Shown: in pieces, positions 26,947-33,691 of the stretch
How the letters are laid out: each line of letters opens with the position of its first letter
Numbering within the stretch: position 1 is the first letter of the stretch
From: Bacteroidota bacterium
GTDB lineage: Bacteria; Bacteroidota; Bacteroidia; Chitinophagales; Chitinophagaceae
Reading direction: 5' to 3'
Length of the DNA: 33,691 nt
NCBI GenBank assembly: GCA_013289065.1
Contig: JABDAP010000024.1
Coordinates: 1-33,691 of the forward strand
The notes under the pieces: model-generated
Seen by the model: the letters and a program-made list of their open reading frames with translations, nothing else
What the model was told of the DNA's origin: nothing
Databases searched by the model: none
Translations under genes and position numbers: made by a program

Positions 26947-27219
26947 CTAATCCAATGGCACTTTCAGCGGCTCGATCTCATAAAAACTCATCAGGATACC
27001 AATGTGTCTTTTATACAACCGGTATTTTCCATCCTTGCTAATCGTAAAACCCGAATACTGCCGGTACACTGAAAAAATAAAATAGTTATCCGTCATCTTA
27101 CCTTCTGCCATTTCAAAACTGCTGTATTGTTTCCGGCCGGGATTGGTAATGGCAAGGATCGCAACGATCATAAGGATCGCAACAATACTAATTATAATAA
27201 CTTTTTTTGTCCTGTCCAT
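26947..27219 (-). CDS. Small single-TM hypothetical protein
   Basis: MDRTKKVIIISIVAILMIVAILAI membrane anchor. The ORF track starts at 27225; the second ATG at 27219 is preferred because a -7 box is 1 nt from the first. Confidence 0.6.
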   Translation of the reverse strand: MDRTKKVIIISIVAILMIVAILAITNPGRKQYSSFEMAEGKMTDNYFIFSVYRQYSGFTISKDGKYRLYKRHIGILMSFYEIEPLKVPLD

Positions 27220-27226
27220 AACCATA

Positions 27227-27234
27227 CAAATGTA
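27227..27234 (-). promoter_or_regulatory. Bacteroidota -7 box (TACATTTG) adjacent to the small membrane protein start
   Basis: Plus strand caaatgta; minus-strand TACATTTG-T-ATG. Confidence 0.45.
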
Positions 27235-27306
27235 TTATTAAGAAACCATTTTTAGAACTCATCTCTGTAATATAGGGGCTGGCACTAATTTTTCATATAA
27301 ATTCAC

Positions 27307-27696
27307 ATGCTCGCCACCCAATTGATATGGCTGTTCACCCTCGCGCTGCCCGTGGCATCCATTGCCTGGACCGTAACCCACGAAGAGATCTTTGCAGAAC
27401 CCCGTAACTGGTGTATAAAAACATATAAACAGAGTAAATATTTTTTCATCCGCAAATTGCTATACCTATTTACCTGCGAGTATTGTTTCAGCCATTATGT
27501 AACGATCTTATTTCTTTTCATCACTCACTATACTTTGTTGTTGCCCGGCTGGCGGGGATATCTGATCGGCGGTTTTGGCATTGTCTGGATCGCGAATATT
27601 TATATGAGTTTATTCGCCTTATTGCGCCAGGCGATCAAAGAAGAAAAAACCAGGATCGAAATGGAGGAAAAAATAATAAAGAAGAAAGACGAGTAA
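27307..27696 (+). CDS. Hypothetical membrane protein
   Basis: 129-aa ORF with about 3 hydrophobic segments, CEYCFSHYV motif and charged tail EEKTRIEMEEKIIKKKDE. Confidence 0.6.
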   Translation: MLATQLIWLFTLALPVASIAWTVTHEEIFAEPRNWCIKTYKQSKYFFIRKLLYLFTCEYCFSHYVTILFLFITHYTLLLPGWRGYLIGGFGIVWIANIYMSLFALLRQAIKEEKTRIEMEEKIIKKKDE

Positions 27697-27712
27697 CTGA
27701 TTATAGTCCCAG

Positions 27713-27733
27713 ACCTGCCTGCCACAGGCAGGT
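27713..27733. repeat. Perfect 9-bp stem, 3-nt loop hairpin
   Basis: acctgcctg-cca-caggcaggt between convergent genes. Confidence 0.75.
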
Positions 27734-27782
27734 TAGCAGATTAATATCAATTTCAAAATTTCCAAATCCACAATTCCAAAAT

Positions 27783-28196
27783 TCAATACCCTTCCACTTC
27801 CACGATCTTCCCGTAATCAACAAATAACTCTTCTCCATTGGCAATATCACGCGTGGCTTCAAACCATTTGCCGTCTTCAACAGAAATAAGATTGTAATCA
27901 GCAGAATGGTTCAGGTAGTTTGCAAAATCCATTATTTTACAACCATGTGCGGGTATAAAATAATGATGCTCGTTGTAGAGATAGTAGGTCTCAATAAAAT
28001 TTCTTGCATGTTCAGGCAACTGCTCCACTTCTTCCATACCGAGTTGGATCCACCCGCCGGTTTCTTTTGAAAAAATAGTACGGCAGCCTTTGGGAATATT
28101 CCGGATAGCAAATACGCCGATGCCTTCTACGGGTGATGGCTTTAGCATCACATAGGTTTCGTGCTGCAGTTCGTGCAGTAATGCTTCTTTTGTCAT
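27783..28196 (-). CDS. SET-domain-containing protein
   Basis: KPSPVEGIGVFAIRNIPKGCRTIF; FANYLNHSADYNL; ATRDIANGEELFVDYGKI. No post-SET cysteines. Confidence 0.85.
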   Translation of the reverse strand: MTKEALLHELQHETYVMLKPSPVEGIGVFAIRNIPKGCRTIFSKETGGWIQLGMEEVEQLPEHARNFIETYYLYNEHHYFIPAHGCKIMDFANYLNHSADYNLISVEDGKWFEATRDIANGEELFVDYGKIVEVEGY

Positions 28197-28280
28197 GATT
28201 ATTTTTTTTCAGTAATCTTTTGTGTGCCGGAAGATAAATTCTTTTTCACCGTAGAGGCGCTGAGAAGTAACAGCTCTACT

Positions 28281-28323
28281 CCCAACCCCTAAAGGGGAGT
28301 TAAAAGCCCCTTCAGGGGTTGGG
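28281..28323. repeat. Palindromic cccctaaagggg / ccccttcagggg intergenic element
   Basis: cccaacccct...aaaggggagttaaaagcccctt...aggggttggg. Arms 28281-28290 and 28314-28323 are perfect complements; a related half element cccctaaagggg lies near 31430. Confidence 0.8.
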
Positions 28324-28463
28324 GTAAACAAGTAACTCTTACGGAATCCCTGCGCCACCCGGGTAAAAATTTTTCAAACAAAGGACGCACCAAACAATCG
28401 AAATAATCTTCTACATTTATCACTCTCAAACCATCCGTTTCTTTCAATTAAAACCAACTGCTG

Positions 28464-31277
28464 ATGTTATTCAGAAAATTATCCTGCTTATTGATTGCAT
28501 GTTTATGTGTTGCAACAATTTTTGCACAGAACATTCCAACACCCAAAGAACATTTCGGTTTCGCTATCGGCGATAATTACCAACTCGCCAACTATACACA
28601 AACAGAAGCCTATTTCAGAAAACTGGCTGCTGCATCGGACAGGGTGAAATTAGTTGAGATCGGTAAAACAGAAGAAGGCAGGAACCAACTGATGCTTATT
28701 GTAACATCACCGGAGAATTTAAAAAAGCTGGATCATTATAAAGACATCTCACAAAGACTGGCGCATGCTGAAAACCTTACCGATGAACAGGCGCATGCAT
28801 TGGCAGCAGAAGGAAAAACAATTGTATGGATCGATGGCGGATTACATGCAACAGAAGTAGTAGGTGCGCATCAGTTGATTCAAACAGCGTATGAACTGAT
28901 CAGCAGGAAGGATCCTGAAACATTACGCATACTCGATCAGGTGATCATTTTACTTACACACGCAAACCCCGATGGGCAGGAGCTTGTATCCAACTGGTAC
29001 ATGCGCCAGGCCGATAACAATAAAAAAACAACGGATCAGTTACCGCGCCTGTATGAAAAATATGCGGGGCATGATAATAACCGCGACTTCTACATGCTGA
29101 ACCTGAAGGAAACACAAAACATAACACGGCAGTTATTTATAGAATGGTTGCCACAGATCATGTATAACCATCACCAGACCGGCCCGGCGGGTTCTGTTGT
29201 TGCAGGGCCGCCGTATCGCGACCCGTTCAATTATGTGTTTGATCCCCTGGTAATGACGAGCCTCGATGCAGTGGGTGCAGCCATGATCAACCGTTTGAAT
29301 GAAGAAGGCAAACCGGGTTATACGGAACGAGCAGGTTCGGTTTATTCAACATGGTATAATGGAGGATTGAGAACAACAACTTATTTCCATAACATGATCG
29401 GTTTGTTAACGGAAATTATCGGAAGCCCAACACCATCCGATATTCCATTGGTGCCACAACGTTTGATCCCGAACAGCGCAACACCATTTCCGGTAACACC
29501 GCAGAAATGGTATTTTAAAAATTCGATCGATTATTCTGTATCGCTGAATTATGCAGTATTAAATTATGCGCAGCGTTATCATGATGAGTTGCTGTACAAT
29601 ATTTATAAGATGGGAAGAAATTCCATTGAGCGGGGAGAAAAAGATACCTGGACATTATCACCCAAAAGAATTGCAGAGATCAATCAGTTGTATGAATCAT
29701 CCCGGACAACTGCCACAACGCCTGCAAGAAGAAATGCAAACCCCGATTCAGCAAATGCGAATGCAGGCGGCGGCGAAGGCCGCGGGCCAAACATCCCGTT
29801 GAAATTTTATGATACGGTGATGAAGAACCCGATGCTGCGTGATGCGCGGGGTTATATCATTTCATCCGATCAAAAAGATTTTGCAACAGCCACCAGGTTC
29901 ATGAATGCATTGATCGGTACAGGTATCACCATTCATAAAGCAACAGCGGAATTTACGGTTGCGGGCAAAACATATCCTGCGGGGTCGTATGTAATTAAAA
30001 CAAACCAGGCATTCCGCCCGCATGTGATCGACCTGTTCGAACCACAGGATCACCCGAATGATTTTTTATATCCCGGCGGCCCGCCTGTTGCGCCGTATGA
30101 TGCTGCCGGCTGGACCTTGGCGTATACCATGGGAATAAAATTTGACCGCGTACTCGAGAAATTCGATGGCCCGTTTGAAAGGATCCCGAATGGAGAAATG
30201 CAGGTTGTTAAAGGAAGTATTGTTGCAGAACCTAATGCAAAAGGATATTTAATTGATGCACGCGCAAACAGATCGTTCACTATCGCGAACGACCTGTTAA
30301 AAGAAGGAATAGAAGTTTTCAGGATCACAGATTCCATTAAGGGAACAGATGCGGCGCTCGGTTCTTTCTTTGTACCGTCAACACCCAAAACAAAAACAAC
30401 GATTGAAAAAATAATTACAGAATCAGGTGTGGCAGTAAATGCTATTGCCAAACGGCCGGCTGCATTGGAAAAAATAAATCCTGCGCGTGTTGGGTTATGG
30501 GATAATTATGGCGGATCCATTTCATCCGGCTGGATGCGTTATATCATGGAGCAATACCATTTTCCTGTTGATATTATTTATGCAAAAGATATCGATACAG
30601 GAAACCTCCGCGCGAAATACGACCTGATCATTTTTGCAACAGGCGCTATACCGGCAGTTACCACCGGCACCGGCGGAAGAGGCGCTGGTGGCGGTTTTGG
30701 ACGAAACGATATTAAACCCGAAGATGTTCCTGAAGAGTTCCGCGCAAGGCTCGGAAGAATCACTGCCGATAAATCAATTCCTGAATTAAAGAAATTTTTA
30801 GAAGCTGGCGGTAATGTAGTTACGATCGGAACGAGTACCGGGCTTGCCTATCATTTGAATGTTCCTGTAAGAGATGCACTTGTTGAAATGGTAAATGGAC
30901 AGGAGAAAAAATTACCCGGTGAAAAATTCTATATTCCCGGAAGCGTATTGCGTGTAAGTGTTGATGCAGCTGATCCTGCCGCATGGGGCATGGGCAAAGA
31001 AGCCGATGTATATTTTGATGCAAGCCCCGTTTTTAATATCGCACCCGATGCAAATGCAAAAGGAACCGTGAAACCCATTGCCTGGTTCCCGAACAACAAG
31101 CCACTGCGCAGCGGATGGGCATGGGGACAGGCATATTTGCAGGACGGCGTATCAGCATTCGTAGCCAAAGTAGGCGAAGGAAAATTATACGCCTTCGGCC
31201 CCGAAATAACATTCCGTTCGCAGACGCATGGAACATTTAAGTTTTTGTTCAATGAAATGTATGTGGCCGCGAAATAA
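28464..31277 (+). CDS. Secreted M14-family zinc carboxypeptidase-like metallopeptidase
   Basis: Signal peptide; VWIDGGLHATEVVGAHQLIQTAYEL (HxxE); VIILLTHANPDGQE; NNRDFYMLNLKETQNITRQLF; MYNHHQTG; C-terminal region with GATase-like TGAIPAVTTG. Confidence 0.88.
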   Translation: MLFRKLSCLLIACLCVATIFAQNIPTPKEHFGFAIGDNYQLANYTQTEAYFRKLAAASDRVKLVEIGKTEEGRNQLMLIVTSPENLKKLDHYKDISQRLAHAENLTDEQAHALAAEGKTIVWIDGGLHATEVVGAHQLIQTAYELISRKDPETLRILDQVIILLTHANPDGQELVSNWYMRQADNNKKTTDQLPRLYEKYAGHDNNRDFYMLNLKETQNITRQLFIEWLPQIMYNHHQTGPAGSVVAGPPYRDPFNYVFDPLVMTSLDAVGAAMINRLNEEGKPGYTERAGSVYSTWYNGGLRTTTYFHNMIGLLTEIIGSPTPSDIPLVPQRLIPNSATPFPVTPQKWYFKNSIDYSVSLNYAVLNYAQRYHDELLYNIYKMGRNSIERGEKDTWTLSPKRIAEINQLYESSRTTATTPARRNANPDSANANAGGGEGRGPNIPLKFYDTVMKNPMLRDARGYIISSDQKDFATATRFMNALIGTGITIHKATAEFTVAGKTYPAGSYVIKTNQAFRPHVIDLFEPQDHPNDFLYPGGPPVAPYDAAGWTLAYTMGIKFDRVLEKFDGPFERIPNGEMQVVKGSIVAEPNAKGYLIDARANRSFTIANDLLKEGIEVFRITDSIKGTDAALGSFFVPSTPKTKTTIEKIITESGVAVNAIAKRPAALEKINPARVGLWDNYGGSISSGWMRYIMEQYHFPVDIIYAKDIDTGNLRAKYDLIIFATGAIPAVTTGTGGRGAGGGFGRNDIKPEDVPEEFRARLGRITADKSIPELKKFLEAGGNVVTIGTSTGLAYHLNVPVRDALVEMVNGQEKKLPGEKFYIPGSVLRVSVDAADPAAWGMGKEADVYFDASPVFNIAPDANAKGTVKPIAWFPNNKPLRSGWAWGQAYLQDGVSAFVAKVGEGKLYAFGPEITFRSQTHGTFKFLFNEMYVAAK

Positions 31278-31510
31278 TAAATCACAAATGGAATAATAAA
31301 ACAGCCTTCGTTTTTAGCGGGGGCTGTTTTAGTATTTTAATACATGTGTTACTTGAACAAACTAAATGGATTTTCTTTCGCAAACGCTGCGGTTGCTGGA
31401 TTTTTTTTAGTTTTCTTTTTCTACCCCTGCCCCTAAAGGGGTTCTTTAATTTCAGAGATTTCGCAAAGAAATTTTAATAACACAACATTATTTTTATTTA
31501 TTTTAGTGAT

Positions 31511-32590
31511 ATGTCATTTGCAAAATATCGGTTTGCTTTATTAACTACTACCATTGTTCTGTCGCTTGCCATGCAGGCACAACAACCTGTATCGCCCGAT
31601 ATGAAAGCCGGGATAGATGCATACAGGCAAAAAGATTTCACCACATCTCTCGCATACTTTGTTAAAGCCGCCAGCCAGGGAAACCGCGATGCCATGTTGA
31701 TCGCCGGTATGCAATATGCAAGAGGCGAAGGTGTTCCGAAAGACAGCGCCATTTTTGTGCAATGGCTCAACCGCGCAGCAACAGCCGGTAATTTAGACGC
31801 CGTTTACCAGTTGGGTTATATGTATGATAATGGAAAATATCTTCCCAAAGATTCTGCACTCGCTCTGAAATGGTATACGCTCGGCGCAGAAGCAGGCAAT
31901 TCGAATTGCCAGAATAACCTTGGCTTTAAATACAGCAAAGGAAGATGGGTGCCGAAAGATTATGCAATAGCCCTGCAATGGTTCCGTAAATCTGCTGAAG
32001 CGGGTAATGGATTTGGAATGGCGAATCTCGGCGAATCATACGAATACGGGCGTGGTGTTCCGCAGGATGATGTTATTGCGCTTGATTGGTATCACAAAGC
32101 ATACATAAAAAGTAATTCACTTGATGCTGCCTATCATATTGCAAAATTTTATGAAAAAGGTTATGCAGGCTTGGCAAAAAATGAGCAGGCCGCAATGGAA
32201 TGGTACCAGAATTCAAACCGGAATAATAATAATCCCGGCGCTATGCAACATATCGGCCAGTTATATGAATATGGAAAAGGCGTAACAGCAGATGTAGCTG
32301 AAGCTGTAAAATGCTACCAGCGTGCCGCTGCAATGGGTAATCCCTTTGGTATGTATTATTTGGGCAAGCAGCTAAAAGATCCGGCTGCCGCAACAAAACT
32401 ATATCAACAGGCTGTTGCTGCATTTGCAGCGCTCATCAAGAAAAGTATCAATGATACCGAAAGCATGTGCGGCCTGGCGGTGTTGTACGAAAATGGCGAA
32501 GGGGTAGAAAAAGACCATGCAGCTGCCATGCGTTTATATCAGCAGGCAGCAGATTGGGGGGATGAGGATGCGAAGAAAAAACTGAAGTAA
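31511..32590 (+). CDS. Sel1-like repeat protein
   Basis: Multiple repeats: AMLIAGMQYARGEGVPKDSAIFVQWLNRAATAGNLDAVYQLGYMYDNGKYLPKDSALALKWYTLGAEAGN and others. Signal peptide. Confidence 0.93.
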   Translation: MSFAKYRFALLTTTIVLSLAMQAQQPVSPDMKAGIDAYRQKDFTTSLAYFVKAASQGNRDAMLIAGMQYARGEGVPKDSAIFVQWLNRAATAGNLDAVYQLGYMYDNGKYLPKDSALALKWYTLGAEAGNSNCQNNLGFKYSKGRWVPKDYAIALQWFRKSAEAGNGFGMANLGESYEYGRGVPQDDVIALDWYHKAYIKSNSLDAAYHIAKFYEKGYAGLAKNEQAAMEWYQNSNRNNNNPGAMQHIGQLYEYGKGVTADVAEAVKCYQRAAAMGNPFGMYYLGKQLKDPAAATKLYQQAVAAFAALIKKSINDTESMCGLAVLYENGEGVEKDHAAAMRLYQQAADWGDEDAKKKLK

Positions 32591-32655
32591 AAAAATAGTA
32601 TCGGGTTCACGATTATTTTTTGTCAACCTGCTTTTTTCCGGCTGTAAATAGTTTT

Positions 32656-32699
32656 GCTACAGATTCACAGATACCAGTGAAAATCTGTGAATCTGTGGC
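32656..32699. repeat. 17-nt-arm intergenic palindrome of the cacagattcacagat family
   Basis: gctacagattcacagat (32656-32672) / atctgtgaatctgtggc (32683-32699); the single mismatch is a U-G wobble in plus-strand RNA. Confidence 0.7.
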
Positions 32700-32784
32700 G
32701 GCCGACTTTTGTATCTTATTGAAATGATACAAAACCAATAATCCCCATCTATCCCAAACAAAAAAAGATTTTTTATTTCATCAT

Positions 32785-32792
32785 TACATTTG
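32785..32792 (+). promoter_or_regulatory. Bacteroidota -7 box (TACATTTG) 4 nt before ATG of GNAT gene
   Basis: TACATTTGatgcATG. Confidence 0.45.
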
Positions 32793-32796
32793 ATGC

Positions 32797-33477
32797 ATGA
32801 TCACTTTATTAGATAACCCTGCATGGGAAGCATTAAGCAGCAGGCAGAAGCATTTCAACTGCGGAAGCGATACGCTTAAATATTTTCCTGCAGAGGTAGC
32901 GCCATTCATTGCCATGGAAAAATGGGATGAGAACGATATGCAGGATCTCATAAAAAATATTCCAGCCGGCAGGCCGTTTTCTTTTATAGCAGCAATACAA
33001 AAAACACTGCCGCCGATATGCAGGATCATTTTTACCACACCGCTTTACCAGATGTATTGCCGGGTATTAAAACCATTTGAAGATCCGGGTATAGCGATCA
33101 GAAGTTTAGAGGTAAAAGATGTTCCGCAGATGCTTACACTCACAGCCAAAACAAAACCCGGCCCGTTTTATGAAAGAACGATCGAGTTTGGAAATTATAT
33201 TGGCATATTCAATGATGATGAACTGATCGCAATGGCAGGCGAACGTTTGAAAGTAAATGGATATAGCGAAGTAAGTGCGATCTGTACCAGCCACGAACAT
33301 TTGGGAAAAGGGTATGCATCTTATCTTTTATCAAAAGCAGCTGAACGGATCATTGCAGAAGGCGATGTTCCTTTTCTTCATGTAAGAACGGACAATGAGC
33401 GCGCCATTGAAGTGTATAAGAAAATGGGGTTCGAGATCCGTACAAAAATTGATTTTGCGATCTTTAAAAAAGAATGA
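32797..33477 (+). CDS. GNAT family N-acetyltransferase (FR47-like)
   Basis: ELIAMAGERLKVNGYSEVSAICTSHEHLGKGYASYLLSKAAERIIAEGDVPFLHVRTDNERAIEVYKKMGFEIRTKIDFAIFKK. Confidence 0.92.
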   Translation: MITLLDNPAWEALSSRQKHFNCGSDTLKYFPAEVAPFIAMEKWDENDMQDLIKNIPAGRPFSFIAAIQKTLPPICRIIFTTPLYQMYCRVLKPFEDPGIAIRSLEVKDVPQMLTLTAKTKPGPFYERTIEFGNYIGIFNDDELIAMAGERLKVNGYSEVSAICTSHEHLGKGYASYLLSKAAERIIAEGDVPFLHVRTDNERAIEVYKKMGFEIRTKIDFAIFKKE

Positions 33478-33691
33478 TCACCGGAATTTATTTTTCATTT
33501 CGTATATATTTTTTTGAAACCGCCCGCAAAAATTGAAAGTCTTTATAACCTTCAATTTTATAAGTATGGTGTCTTGACAGAAAATAAATGGGTGTTTCCA
33601 GCGAAAGTATAAAAACATTACCGGTAATAAATACTGCAACAGAAACAGCCGGAGCAGGAAAAACTTCCAGGCAACCACATCCGGTTGGTTT

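Noticed and set aside
33478-33678. 66-aa minus-strand ORF at the window end
   Set aside because: Short, low-complexity, no family and at the window edge.
1-33691. Prophage, transposon or integrative element
   Set aside because: No integrase, transposase, phage structural or conjugation genes, and no tRNA attachment site recognised.

Overview
This 33.7-kb window looks chromosomal and comes from a Bacteroidota bacterium, probably Chitinophagaceae-like. Lineage evidence: a T9SS type-B sorting domain, PorP/SprF, TlpA/DUF4369-type thioredoxin and TAnnTTTG promoter boxes. I support about 29 protein-coding genes. I saw no tRNA, rRNA, transposase, integrase or CRISPR array. Most genes are ordinary: amidase, TlpA-like, SMUG2-like, SDR, cyanophycinase, sugar isomerase, LuxR-type response regulator, Gfo/Idh/MocA, RecQ, YheT-like hydrolase, MATE, T9SS adhesin plus PorP/SprF, M14 peptidase, Sel1 and GNAT. 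The strongest candidate for an undescribed system is a tight three-gene operon at 10480-13569. It encodes a SET-domain protein, a Ddl-like ATP-grasp ligase, and a second ATP-grasp fused to a second SET domain. The gaps are 4 bp and an ATGA overlap. Palindromes lie upstream of the operon and an ABC transmembrane-only protein follows it. A further SET protein lies at 27783-28196. Other points of interest are a modular (A-B)3-A3 adhesin with an exact 459-bp period, several families of intergenic long-stem palindromes, and TAnnTTTG boxes placed almost on top of start codons, which suggests leaderless mRNAs. All product calls come from reading motifs by eye; no database search was run.
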